From positions 1,612,001 through 1,676,000 of the forward strand of contig NC_018388.1 in the NCBI RefSeq assembly GCF_000208865.1: DNA of 64,000 bases. The letters run 5' to 3'. The translations under genes were made by a program, and so were the position numbers. This DNA is from Neospora caninum Liverpool (Eukaryota > Apicomplexa > Conoidasida > Eucoccidiorida > Sarcocystidae). This document shows, piece after piece, positions 35,590 to 46,969 of this stretch; positions within the stretch are counted from its first letter, which is position 1, and every line of letters begins with the position of its first letter. Under the pieces are notes generated by a model. That model searched no databases. It saw nothing but the letters and a program-made list of their open reading frames with translations, and was not told the origin of the DNA.

Positions 35590-38500
35590 CAGAACCAGAG
35601 ATAGTATAATGTATCGACGTGATTTTTGTTTGCCTGATTCACGTGCTGCGATAGCATTATAGCGTTAACGACCTGGCGTTCGTGTTTGTTTGTGTGTCTC
35701 GCTCCCCGCTTTTTCCTTTCCCACGGTTCCTTTCGGCTTTGCAGGACTTCTGCACGGTTCTCTGGACCTTCCACGCTCACGGGCTGCTCACGCCTTCTCT
35801 CCTCGCCACGGTGCGCCGTCTCCTTCTCGATCGCCTGCGAGAGCCGCGCGCGGCCCCAGGACGCTCGCCCTTTTCGCGCGGTTCGTGCGGGTCGGTTTCC
35901 CCCTTTCTGAAGTCCCTGCTGCCTCGCCATGTGGCGGGCCTCGTCGCCCTTTTCCTCCGGACAGGGACGCTGGACCGGGAACTCTTCAGAGCGTTGTGGG
36001 GTGCGTGTCTCGGGGACATTCCGCGCGCCTATTTTCTGCCGCCACCTTTTTCTTCTGTGCCGCGTTGCGACTTGTCTTCGGGGGCGCCGCCGACGCCCGG
36101 CGAGGCTTCCGCCTGGCTGCTCAGCGAAGAAATGGAAGAGACAGAGAAAGAGAAGCTGCGCACGAGAAAGGCGCGGGCCGTCGGTTTGTGGCTCGCGGCG
36201 CGTCTCCAAGGCAAGGATCTTCTGCGGCTCACCGAGGGTCTCCACGCGGTTACGGGGCCGCCGCTGACGGACACCGGCATAAATGCAGGAGAGGGAAGCA
36301 GCGAGGAAACGTTCTGGAGAGAAGAAGAAAGCTGTCTCGCGATGGCGCTGCAGGTCGCTTCGGCTCGGAAACATGCGTAAGACGAGAGAGAGACGAAACG
36401 GGTGATCCACGAATGTTCTGTCAGTCGCTGTTTTCTCCGCTTACTCGGGCTCTCTACTGTCTCGCGTGCGTCTCCTTCTCTCGCGTCGGACGGTCTTCTC
36501 GGTTCATCTGGGCAGGGACTGCTAGTGGACACGCTCCAGCCTCTTCTTCCAAAGGACGTTCACGAAAAACCTAAAATTCGCATGTCTGGTCTTTCGGCGT
36601 GGATCTACAATTCCACCAAGTTGCATTTATCCATCGCAGGTTCGGTGTCTGGCAAGCACGTTGCGAGAATTTGACGTACTGAGGTCTCGCTGACGGCGGC
36701 TGTCTCTCAGGTCTCTCTCTGGATCAGCCCTGTCGACGCTTCTCTTCCTCTTCGCCATGCTAGCTAGCCAGCTTCCCGGGGTGTACGTACACCCGGACTT
36801 GGCGTTCCGGACCTCGACCCACTTCGCCTGGAAGACCCCGCAGTTCTCTGTTGCGGCTCAAGCACAGTAAGGAAACAAACGGAACGGCACGAGCGAAACG
36901 CAGTTTCTCCATCCCTCCACCAGTTCGCACGTTTCCGCGTGCAAAAGGCAGCAAGGCGCAAAACGCTCGACTGTCCCCATTTGTCTGTGTCTCCGCGCCT
37001 TTCAACGCCGTCTTGGTTTGGGGACTTCGGCTCTGTATGCTGCGCGCACCTTTTTGGTTTCGCAGGTTTCTTGCTGCTCTTCCAGCGCTTTCTTCTTCTC
37101 TTCCTCCGGATCCGCTCCTCGTTTCTGCCCTGGCCTCGTCCCTCACCGCATCGCTCCTCCCTCTCTCGGAGTCCTCCCCGGCTTCGGCCGGTCTTCTCCC
37201 TCTCCTCTCTCTCTTATGGGTGGCCGTGGCCTCTGGCCTTGCTCTCTGTCAGCGTTCCTCAGCCTCTCACGCTGTCGCTGCGGCTGCCGAGCGCGTGCGC
37301 AAACGTCACTACCTCGACCTCCTGCGGCATCTCCCGCCTTCTCTTCTCACAGGATCAGCCGCCTCAGCTTCTTCGACACTCCCCCTCGCAGCCTCGCCGT
37401 CGCGTCTTGCCGCCTCTGCAACGCATGCGGAGGGCGCCGACGCCACAGCGCTGGAGGCGTCAACGGCGAGAGTGAAGCGATCGATCCCAGCAGGCACGGA
37501 CGGCGCGTCGCGGGGCCAAATGGAGCAACGCGGCTCGATCTACGTGGAGTTTCAGGGAGTGTCCACACCCGCAACTGTCACTCCGGTCTCTCCTGAGGAC
37601 TCCCTCGCGCCTTTACAAACTCATCCGTCGCACCCTTTTCATGCGTGCGACTCTCCGCTTCAGTTTCTCGATCCGCCGCCGATGCCGTCGTCCTTTCTCC
37701 GTCACGCGCAAGCCGAGCAGCATCTTCTCGCCTTGCGAGACACACTCGAGGTGGCTACTGAAGCCCTGACTCGCTCTGGGACCTCGCCCGTTTCCTCCTG
37801 GAACGGCCCTTTGGTGCCGGGTGATGATGCCAGAAAGAGCCAAAGCCTGCGCGAGAGGGGGCCCGCAAGTCTATCCAAGGAAACCGAGCCTCTCTCGGTT
37901 CTTTCTCAAGTGGTTTTGTGGACGCAGATCGCTGCTGCATCGAGCAGCGCGCAGACCTCTGAGAAGCTTGTGCGCGGCTCCCTGGGGTGTCTCCGCCGGC
38001 TTCTGGGCGCGCCGGAGACTGTCGGGGCCCTCGCGGGTAGCTGCCGAGCCGCCGCGACCGCGGTCGTAGGGCTCAAGAGCCCTGAGATACAGGTCGCCTG
38101 TGGGGTGCGTTCGCGGCTCCTGTGTCTCTCCGCGCTCTGGCAGAACTTCAGTGCGCTCAGGTACAGAGACTCTGGAGTGGTCTATCCTCTGGTCGAGGCG
38201 GTTGACGCAGTTGCCGAGGCTGCGGGAGCCGCCCGACAGTTCACAGAGACGCTGGATGTGTCTCCGTTTGCCATCAAGGGGGCCGTACCTCGCTCCGCAG
38301 ACGAGCACGTTTTCACCACGTAAGCGAACAGCACGTTCTGAGTTTTTTGGCAAGGTCGTTCTCTTCAAGTTGAGAGCGGCCCCTGAGCTCCCAGCCGACG
38401 GCAGTTTCCGGTGGAGATACAGTCGGAGACGGATTGTCCGAAACGGCGTTGCATACATATTGTGTTTGCTGTCTCGCGTTCTGCTGTCGCGTTTGCTTTT

Positions 38501-41500
38501 TCCGTTGCAGCATCTTCGTCGACATCTTCCTGTCGGCATGCGAACTCCAGGTAAGGTAACTGGAAGTCCCGGCGTTTAAACAACCTGAACAGGCACAGCC
38601 CGAGCCAAGTGGACGGCGGAGGAAGAGCGGCGGCTGAGGCCAGGGTCGGTTCGGGGATTGCAGCCATGTCCAGTTTTCGTCCTGTCTGAATTCCATGCCG
38701 CCGTCTTCCTGTGTGTCTGCGATTCCGTTATTCGCCCTGGTAGGTCTTCGGTCTGCTAGCCGACTCAACCAGAAACCTGATCTTCCAGAAGGCGCTACAC
38801 AGTCTGCCTAAGCTCTCGCCCTCGTCGCTGCTTCTGCTGCTCCAAAGCGCTCTCCTCCTCGCTGCGGAGGCCGAGGCTCAGGCGTCCAGTCGGCGATCGC
38901 CACAGAACCCTCGTGGCGCCCTACTCCCAGCTGGGCAGGGGCCGCATGCGCTGCTCGCTGCCTTCTCAGGAGCCTCTCCTGTGGCGCTGCCAGCACGCCC
39001 AGGAGATGTGGGAACCCTCGCCTTCGCTCCCGCGTCTCCTGTTCCTCTAGGTCGTCTAACCGCTGCCCAGGTATATGGACATCTCCTCCCCTGCGTGGTC
39101 TACGAGGCTTCGAGGCGGTTCCAAGACGGGATGTACATACCCTCGGCGCAACACTTGCCTCTGCTTCTCCTCGCTAGGCGCTTTCTGCTCTCGCCCTACT
39201 TTTCTTCTCTGCTGTCCCGCCCATCGCCCGGAAGGCCACACGAACATGCCGAGGCAGCAGGCCCAGTGCTGGGCTTCTCAGGCCTCCCTCTCGTCTGGGG
39301 TGCGAGAGAGCGGCAGAGCGTCCGCGCCTTTTTCAAACACCTGGAGTGGCGAGAGGCAGCCTCCGCAGTGGATGCATGCGTCCAGAGCAACCGGTACGCG
39401 CTGCGGTCCATGTGCGTGGTTCTACACGCTCTTCCCCGCTGCCGTGCGAGCATGCCTGCCTGTCCACGTTCGATAGTCGCCCAACCTCTACACCGGCGTG
39501 CAGCCACGAACTGTCCTATCATTTGCTTCGTTTTCCAAGCAGAGCTGGTTTCCACTCAACTCTGCTGTATCCCGCAATGCAACTCGAGACTGAGGCTGTG
39601 TTGTAAACTTTTTCTTCCGCCGACGTCGTCCAGTGACGGTTTAGACCAATTTTGCTTTCAGAGCCAAATTGCTGGCCTTTGGACTGCCGTTTGTGGTTCG
39701 CAGCACGTGTCGCTTGTCAGCGCACGCCTACGAGCGCTCTCTGAGGCGGGGTGCTCGTGGGTTCAGTGGTGTTGTTGTTTCTCTCGCTCTCGTGAACGAT
39801 AACCGCAGTCAAAGGCAGGTGGGCGCGATCTAAGACTGGTGGCGTGGCATGCTTCCCGTGGGGCTTTCGTCCTCTCTGTTTTTCTTCAGGCTGCCTTCTG
39901 CGCTTCCGCTCCTCTACTCCCCTTTCCCCGCCTTCTCGCCAGCTCTGCCCCGTTCCTACAGCAGCGCGTGTCACGCATCCACGCCGTCAGAGCTGTCCCG
40001 GTCTGCGAACAAGGATGAGCAGTCGGAGAAGAGCCTCTCAGAGACAGGCCACGTCGGCGACTGCTTGTGGGTAGCACACCCAGTCTGGTCTTGTCGCTGG
40101 GTGTCTGCGTTCGCCAACACATTCGCGATGACTGCCAGCACATCGGTGAAGAACGGTCAAGACGGTGAGGCCCAATCGAGGCAGCGAAGCTGCCAGGCTC
40201 CTGCTGCCGCCGAGAGGCTGCAGCGAGACTGCGAGGCTGACGCGGCGGTGGAGGACACTCCCCAGTTACCCAGAGAAGGCTCGGCTCGCGGGAGTGAGCA
40301 TGTGAGAGCTCGACTTAGGTATGAGTGGACAGAAACGGAGGGAAAACGCGCGAAGCGTGCACCCGCGGTTACAGAGGACGAAGTGGACCTGGCACTCGCG
40401 ATTAACTCCGCGGTGTCAGGGAAGAGTCGAACAGCCGACCGGCGCTCGGAAGGAGACGGAAAGACAGCAAATCGCTTTGTCGTCCTATTAGCTGTTGACG
40501 CAGACGGTCAGCAGGGCGAGGTACTTGGACGTGGGTCGTTTTCGGGCGACCTGACAAAAGACCAAAGCTGTTTAGAAGTTCAGAATACGCCGACAACGGC
40601 AGCTGTTCTCGTTCCCGACTCGTCGGCCAGGGGTTCCCATGGACTGGCTGTATACCTCGGACACTGCCTGCTTGAAGGCATGCAGATGGACGGCGTTGCG
40701 CGGTGGGACGACGGCCGCGAATGGGGCATTCTGTTTGACAAGGAAGAATTTTGGTGAGCCGCCTGGCAAAACGGCAGGGCTCTGATGGAGATTTTACAGA
40801 ACCCGCCGAGCACCCTCACGTCGTCATACACACGTCTGGTGGAGCGTTCACGACGCGAACGTGGCCAGCAACTGAGCCCCCGCGTTCAGTCAGGGCAGAC
40901 AAACTCTGCTGTAGAAAGGGTCGACTGTATCGGATTGGAACGATATCGAACACCGGGGGATTCCCACCTGCGCTTCACAGTACGGTGGACTTTGCAGATC
41001 GCTGTCACATTAAACCGTCAAGTGTGCTAGTCTAGAGACCTCAGTCGCTCACGGTACCGAGCCTCCGCTCTCCTGTCTGAGCACGCTGTAGGGTAAAAAT
41101 TATCAAGCAGAGGTTCATAGCATGCAGAGGCAAAGCGCTCTTCTATAGTTGCAAACTCGCATGTACCCAGTTGGTGATGGGCAGTTTCCTCGTCGTCCGA
41201 TATCACGGAGAGGAAGCGCTGCTGAAGTTCTCGGTATCACATAATAGAGCAGCGTGGCACGGCTAGGCAATGCAAATGCGGTCGGCCAGACATTTTACAG
41301 TCCTGCCCTGTTGACGTTACGGTTCCTTCCTGTGGGTCTCTGATTGAGTGATGTCGGGGGGCAATGACACGGTTTCAACCTGTTTTCTTTGGTTTTCAGG
41401 TACCGTGGAAGTCAGTTTAGTCAGTCCCGTGCTCGCGAAACGTGGTCTCCGGATGCGCGATCTGCCGTCCTCCAGCTGTATATACACCTGGTTAGTCGGC

Positions 41501-41640
41501 TAGGTCGGGGTGGCCTGGTGATTGTCAAGCGGCAGGAGCCGACAGACGTGACCAATTTGGAGGCTATCCACGACTCGGCCAGAATCAGCCAAAACCTACT
41601 CCCGAAACACGTGCCACAAGTGGGTTTGTCGTTGGCGTAA
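33446..41640 (+). CDS. Large unrecognised protein, helical-repeat and possibly organellar
   Basis: Well-supported exons are 33446-35332, 35745-36353, 37066-38319, 38511-38550, 38744-39393 and 41400-41640. Less certain ones are 36516-36646, 36711-36866, 39662-39818 and about 39893-40753. Together they give about 2,000 residues. The start (CACAATGGGG) opens a Ser/Arg-rich, acid-poor N-terminus of about 130 residues that resembles a mitochondrial or plastid presequence. Helix-pair stretches such as HDVCLCLRYLADAELLEHPV, FCTVLWTFHAHGLLTPSLL and PRHVAGLVALFLRTGTLDR recall the heptatricopeptide-like repeats of apicomplexan RAP/FASTK-type organellar RNA proteins, but I cannot identify a RAP domain. 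The 3' end reads KEEFW joined to YRGSQFSQ across a GTGAGC donor. The segment PGVYVHP occurs twice, encoded by a recurrent palindrome. No function is assigned. Confidence 0.68.
35510..35585. repeat. Paired (TA)n microsatellites, intron 1 of the large unrecognised gene
   Basis: TA runs at 35510-35537 and 35554-35585, separated by a TGCATGCAAA segment, inside the intron 35333-35744. Confidence 0.93.
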
Positions 41641-41996
41641 GAGCGTGTCTGTTTTCGACTACCAGTCGAACAGCAGTGGGAACGCACTTCCTCCAGCTGG
41701 GGTTTTTTTCGAGAATCATTGATGTTTTGGACCATCGGCGAGTGAACGCAGTAACCCGCCATTCCTCTTCAGACTTTTGTGGGCTGCGTTTCACTGGTGG
41801 CTGCTCTGGTTTGTCAACGTGCGTCATTCCCGTTTCGACCAGAGGGCGCGAACTGTCTTGTGTTCTTGTCTAAAGGGAAAAATGCAATTGTTTTGTTTTA
41901 GATCACTGAGAAAAGGCAAGCGGTGCCTAGAAACAATTTCACCTCCGTGGTCACATGGCTTAGAGAAGGAAGAATGAAAAAGCAAACGCGCAAACC

Positions 41997-41998
<2 letters not shown>

Positions 41999-42027
<29 letters not shown>
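41999..42027. repeat. (TA)n microsatellite, intergenic
   Basis: Uninterrupted TA run of about 29 bases. Confidence 0.95.
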
Positions 42028-42029
<2 letters not shown>

Positions 42030-42501
42030 CGTACGTACACACATGCTGGTAGACTCACGCCGTAACACGCTGAGTACGGGCAAAAACGGCAAACTCTGTT
42101 TTGCCTTTGGCGACAAGTGGCGGCTCTGCAAGTCTCCCCTCGCAACAGGAAATCACGCAACCGAGTTAGGAATCTGCGAACTCGGCCCCGACATCGCTAC
42201 GGGACACCGCTGGTCCGTCTTCTGACCAGCCTGCGCTGTCGAGCTCTGCGTCTGAAAGTCGAGTACCTCAGGGTTGCCGTTCCAGTCGACTCCTAGCTAG
42301 CGGGCGTGTCAGTGAACGATAACGGAATGTGCTTAGGTGTGCGCAGTACGGCGACAAGAGCAGCGCAGAACGGAAAACTTCACCACAGTGGAGCTCGCAG
42401 AGAGCGGCACCCGCCGCCTAGAAAGAGAACGGCCCTCTCTTCCGGGGCAGAAACCAAAAAGCACGCTTTGCCGGAGAGCCCCCAGAAACACCGAAACCTC
42501 A

Positions 42502-42520
42502 CCCCCCCCCCCCCCCCCCC
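42502..42520. repeat. Homopolymeric C run (19 bases)
   Basis: Nineteen consecutive C on the plus strand, about 150 bases past the stop codon of the minus-strand phosphatidyltransferase gene, so G-rich on its transcript strand. Confidence 0.95.
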
Positions 42521-42670
42521 GTAGGAGAACCTGCAATTGATATCGCGCCAAGTTCGGTATTGAAAAGAGTCGCTATCAGTGGCATGCACCGCGTGAATGA
42601 TACTGGCGCGCCCCGTGTAAGCTTACTAACGCGACTAGGCCCAACGGCACTGCAAAAAGGGCTCCTCTCT

Positions 42671-45532
42671 TCAACCCACCCTGGTTTGTTCAGAATGATC
42701 AACCCCTCTCGGTCCCTGTGACTCTTCCTGTGGCCCTCCGCGTTGCGTCTCTACGGCATGCGAGGCCAAACCGTCGCCACCTTCCTCGTCCTTCGAGTCC
42801 TTTGCACGCTCTCCGCCAAAGGCTGCCCAGGTGTACATACAGCCCGATGCAACGGCCAGGCCAGCGGCGGCCCAAAGACCCAGCACTGCGTGCGTGAGAA
42901 GTGTGGGTCGGCTGTTCGCAGAAAACGTGCACTGGAGATTCCTTCGCACGCTTTCTAAACTCTCGAAACCGAGCGCAGCTACCTGTCGGACTGTCCGCGC
43001 ACTCCACGCGTGAACTGCGTCGATTGTGTTTCTACTGAGCCGGCACACGACATCTACAGTCGGCCGCCGCGGCACCGTCTGCGCCTCCAGTGCCGGGTCA
43101 GCGGGGGTACAAAGTGCGCCAAAAGCTCGTTTGCAGCCGCCTAGCAAAACGTCGCGTGCCCTCGCCAGAGAGGCGGCGCCTTTGTCGCCCAGTCTGAGGC
43201 GCGTCGTCCACCGCGCGAACCCGCCGGATGGGAACGCAGGGGCCTGTCCAGCTCGACAGAGCAGATTTTCGAGCCGCTGTGGAAAACTCTCAGACGTTTG
43301 TGGGCGAGGCGCTGAGGGCGCAGCCCAGGTCCGCGTGCCAGTTCGGGGTGACTGTCCAGAGCGCCGAACGAGCCTGACAAGGGAAAGGCAGCGGCCTAAC
43401 AGTGTGTGCCTGCTCTCCCCTTCCTTCGTTTCTACGTTCTCTACATCGGGAGAGGCCACATGTCTACTTTTTCTAGCGTAGGCCCTGAAACGCTTCATCG
43501 AGCGTTCTGTTTCATCTGTGTCTCCCGCGCGGCCAGGCGCTTGGAATCCCCTCGCACCTGCCGCGGCGCGCGTCTCTTCCCCTGCTCCTTCAAAGAGCGG
43601 CCGGCTGCCAGTGTACAGCGGGAGAAGGAGAAGCAGCAGGGAGACCGCACCCATCTGGACTGCCGTCTTGACTTTCCCCAGCCACTGGACGGCTCCCTCC
43701 TCCCCACGGTCCATCTTCTCGAGGTGCAGCCGCAGGCCCTGAACGGCCAACTCCCGCATGAAGATCGCCACGGCCGGAGGGCCGAGAAGACTGGCGAACG
43801 GCGGCACTGCGAGGGTACAGACACCGCCCAGGGCAGCCGTCACGAGGAGTTTGTCGGCGAGCGCGTCGAGAAGCGCCCCCAGAGAGGAACAGGCTTCCCA
43901 GCGCCGCGCCAGGTAGCCGTCGAGTAGATCGGTGAGGGAGGCAGCGATGAAGAGGAGCGAGGAGAAGAGTGGCGACGGAAGGACGGTCCCGGGAGATGTC
44001 TTGGAAGAGACAAAGGTGGCAAACGGAACTCTTCCGACTGCGCGCAACGCGACCTCGTTTGCAGAAGAAAGAACAGAGGAAAGGACGGCGGAGGTCGCCA
44101 CGAAGGGCGCCAGCGCGGAAGAGAAGGCACCCCAACTCGAGTAAGCCTGGATGTCCTCGGCAGTGTGAGGAGAAGACCGATCTTCTGCGCCTGTCCACGA
44201 GGCACACGGAGAAGAGCGAGAAGCGGAAAAACGCTGGGTGCGACGAAGCGAAGACGGAACAATGTGGCGAGGGAAGAACAGCGAGAAAAATAAGGCAACG
44301 GAAGCGCCTACGCGCAGCGAGGAAAGGGCCGTAGGAATTCGGGCCTTCAGCCACGATCGGACGCATGCACCCTCGCCAAGGCGCAGGTGATCTCGCCACA
44401 CCTGGAGCCAGGAAGTGGGAAGGGAAAGGCGAGGAGAATTCCTAGATGACGCAAAAGAAGCAGCGGCCGAATCCTGATCTGAGGAGCACGAAAAAGCCGA
44501 CGCTGAGGGGGAGAGACCGTGTCTCTGTTCGCATGCCTTCTCCTCGTGCTGTGTTTCCGTCCGAGCGGAAACCGGCGAAGCAGAAGATCCAGAGTCCCCT
44601 GATGCGCTCATCGCCTCGCCAGCGATAGCGAGGAGAGGCGGGCGCGTCTCGGATCTCTCCTCAAAACAGCGACCTCGACCGTCTCTTTTGCCCGCGTTCT
44701 CCTCCCTCCTTCCTGCCTCTCCTCGATTCTCTTTTTCAGCGAGCGTCCCGTCTTTTCGTCCCTGCTCTTCCTCTTTGCGCAGCTCTTCTTCCGCCGTCTG
44801 GCGAATGGGCAACGTCTCGATCCTCAGGCTCAACTGGAGAGGCCGCGCCGTCCTTTCTTCACTCCTGGTTATTCTTTGCGCGCCTCGCGTCCAGTCGCCT
44901 CTCGCAGCGCCGAGACTCCACACGCTCGCGTCCGACAGTCGCCCCCTGCGAGTGCCGTCCCGTCCATCTGTGCTGCCATGCACCCTGCTCCTCAGTGTTT
45001 CGTTTTCACCAAGTCTGGCGATAGAGCTGCCGAGTCTCCGTGGAGAGGGCGTGTCTCTGCGGGTTCGAGGAAAAGCCGAAAACGGAGAGAGGAAGGCCGG
45101 TCCAGCGTCGCCGCAGGGTGCCCGCTCCCCTGCACGAGTTTCGCGTTTCTCCTCGGTGTTCGCTTCTTTGCTCTCTGCGCGTTCGGCGCGTTTTTGTTCC
45201 TCCTCTCGCCTTCTCTCAGGCGGCAGAGGGAGTGCAGGCCAGGGCGCGGGGACTAGGCGGCTGGGCACAGCGCGCCTCGCGGGTCTGCCAAGGAAACTGG
45301 AGCCTGCATGCGAGGCTGCTGCGGCGCGTGCAGAAGCGCCAAGAGGTCTTAGAGCAGCAGGCGCCTCGGCAACCACCAGAGGGCGCGCCTGGACAAGGAC
45401 CAGGAGCGAAGGCGCACGCAGAGGGAACCCAGAAGAAGACGCTGGGGAGTGTGAGACAGAAGAAGGAGAACGCAGAGGAGCTGGCGAGGCAGAAGCGAGA
45501 AGGAGAAGAGCCGCGACGAATAACGCGGCCAT
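42671..45532 (-). CDS. Phosphatidylglycerophosphate synthase-like CDP-alcohol phosphatidyltransferase
   Basis: One uninterrupted exon. I chose the ATG at 45532 (CCACAATGGCC context), which opens a clear signal peptide, MAALFVAALLLLASASP; an in-frame ATG at 45571 would add 13 residues. Length is 953 residues against about 180-200 for bacterial PgsA. The family signature is exact: D538-G539, A542-R543, G552, D556 and D560, within TDLLDGYLARRW and GALLDALADK. It is preceded by ANEVALRAVGRVPFATF and followed by hydrophobic helices, with a last helix near the C-terminus (LLTHAVLGLWAAAGLAVASG). The enzyme joins CDP-diacylglycerol and glycerol-3-phosphate to make phosphatidylglycerophosphate, the cardiolipin precursor (EC 2.7.8.5). 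About 450 low-complexity residues precede the domain, and about 190 disordered residues separate the core from the last helix. The signal peptide suggests secretory or apicoplast routing. Another enzyme of the same superfamily is possible. Confidence 0.87.
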   Translation of the reverse strand: MAALFVAALLLLASASPAPLRSPSSVSHSPASSSGFPLRAPSLLVLVQARPLVVAEAPAALRPLGASARAAAASHAGSSFLGRPARRAVPSRLVPAPWPALPLPPERRREEEQKRAERAESKEANTEEKRETRAGERAPCGDAGPAFLSPFSAFPRTRRDTPSPRRLGSSIARLGENETLRSRVHGSTDGRDGTRRGRLSDASVWSLGAARGDWTRGAQRITRSEERTARPLQLSLRIETLPIRQTAEEELRKEEEQGRKDGTLAEKENRGEAGRREENAGKRDGRGRCFEERSETRPPLLAIAGEAMSASGDSGSSASPVSARTETQHEEKACEQRHGLSPSASAFSCSSDQDSAAASFASSRNSPRLSLPTSWLQVWRDHLRLGEGACVRSWLKARIPTALSSLRVGASVALFFSLFFPRHIVPSSLRRTQRFSASRSSPCASWTGAEDRSSPHTAEDIQAYSSWGAFSSALAPFVATSAVLSSVLSSANEVALRAVGRVPFATFVSSKTSPGTVLPSPLFSSLLFIAASLTDLLDGYLARRWEACSSLGALLDALADKLLVTAALGGVCTLAVPPFASLLGPPAVAIFMRELAVQGLRLHLEKMDRGEEGAVQWLGKVKTAVQMGAVSLLLLLLPLYTGSRPLFEGAGEETRAAAGARGFQAPGRAGDTDETERSMKRFRAYARKSRHVASPDVENVETKEGESRHTLLGRCLSLVRLVRRSGQSPRTGTRTWAAPSAPRPQTSESFPQRLENLLCRAGQAPAFPSGGFARWTTRLRLGDKGAASLARARDVLLGGCKRAFGALCTPADPALEAQTVPRRPTVDVVCRLSRNTIDAVHAWSARTVRQVAALGFESLESVRRNLQCTFSANSRPTLLTHAVLGLWAAAGLAVASGCMYTWAAFGGERAKDSKDEEGGDGLASHAVETQRGGPQEESQGPRGVDHSEQTRVG

Positions 45533-45618
45533 TGTGGCGAGGTCGCGTCGGGCTTGAGGCCCAAAATGCATGCGCCTTCGGATTGTCGCTTGACTTCCCA
45601 CCTCCGAACCACCCGTCC

Positions 45619-45636
45619 GGGGGGGGGGGGGGGGGG
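45619..45636. repeat. Homopolymeric G run (18 bases)
   Basis: Eighteen consecutive G on the plus strand, 87 bases upstream of the chosen phosphatidyltransferase start, so C-rich on its transcript strand. Confidence 0.95.
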
Positions 45637-46969
45637 AGGAGTCGCGAGGCGACGAAGCGTGAGAGGAGCGCGAGAGAGATGTCAGAAAGCGGACCTCTGT
45701 CTCGGCTCAGGTGCGAAACAGAAACGAAATCGGGGAGTGGCAACGCTCGAATACGAGGAGGAGAAGGAAGCGCGAAAGATAGATGAGCGGACGAACTGTA
45801 TCGGTCGCCTCACACACTCGCCTCTCTTTGCATGTGTTCCCGTGACTCGTCCAAAGGGGGAGAAACAAAGAACACAGACGCGCATGTCCCTGCTCGACAC
45901 ACACGCATGCACACTCCACCTCACACGCTCAAGACTTGCTCAGAAGCCGACAAGCTCGGCAAGGAAAGGTCGGCTGTTTGCTGTTCGGAAGTTTCCACTC
46001 CTACTCATCGACCGAACGAAGATGCGTGCCTTAAACAGCCGCGAGTTCCTTCCTCGCAGGGGAGCGCAGCTCTGCTCACGTGGCCTCGCTGTGTGTGGCT
46101 GCCAAAGAAGTCTCGAGGGAGGCGCGGGCCTTCGAAAAGACAAGACTTGTCGCTCGCCCTGTCGACGGCAAGAAGAGACTGCACTTGCACAGGTCGCGGC
46201 GAAGATTCTCCGGGATGGGCGACGCGACAGAAAGAGAGAGACGCAGCACCAGAGAAGAACGGCCGAATGAGAGAAGAAGAGGTCAAAAGGAGAGACGGAG
46301 AGAGAAGACAGTGAAGTTTTGGCGAAGGTCGCATGTCTCGTTGAGAGCGAGAGTCACCGCGTCAGGGAAGGTGGACGGTTCCTCGGTCGACATCGATGTG
46401 CCTTTTCGTGGGCTACTGAGCATCTGTGACTCCGAACCTGTGTGTAGGCGCAGTTTGCCGTCTCCATCTTCTCGACTTTTCCGTTCCTCCCAGGAAAAAG
46501 GGATATAGGCAAATGACCCTTATTGGGCGGAACGGGAAGACACAGTCGCGCATATGCGGTCACTCCTTCCTCAGCCTCTCTGCCGCTGCCGTGTGTGTTT
46601 CTCTCCTCTCTTTCTGCGTTTCCAGGCAACTCGGAGAAAATTCGTTTTTTCCGCAGAGAGGTCAGGCGCCCGGAGACCCGCGAGAGACGCGAGTCAACTG
46701 CCGCGTCGCCGTTTGTGTCTCTCGGCCCGCACACCGAAAAAAGCGGGGAGCGCGAGAGAGGCGCATGCGCACGGTCGCGGCATGTGCCGCGTGAGAAGTG
46801 GCGAGTGTGAAGCGAGCGGAGTGTGCGTCGACTGCCACGGAAGTGCCCGGGAGAACAAGGAAAGCCGGAGAGAACGCGGAAAGGACGTGGAGAACGGAGA
46901 GTAGGAGCCGCTCGTTTCTCCCCCAGGCTCTGCAGTCTGGTCGACCGACGCAAGTCACCTAGGCCGGAA

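Larger units (their letters stand above)
41641..42670. other. Convergent spacer between the large gene and the phosphatidyltransferase gene
   Basis: It holds the 3' UTRs of both genes, a TA microsatellite at 41999-42027 and a 19-base C run at 42502-42520. I see no gene. Confidence 0.55.

Noticed and set aside
43495..45786. Long plus-strand frames (for example 44688-45557) opposite the phosphatidyltransferase
   Set aside because: They are antisense shadows of a GC-rich gene whose minus-strand frame carries an exact catalytic signature.
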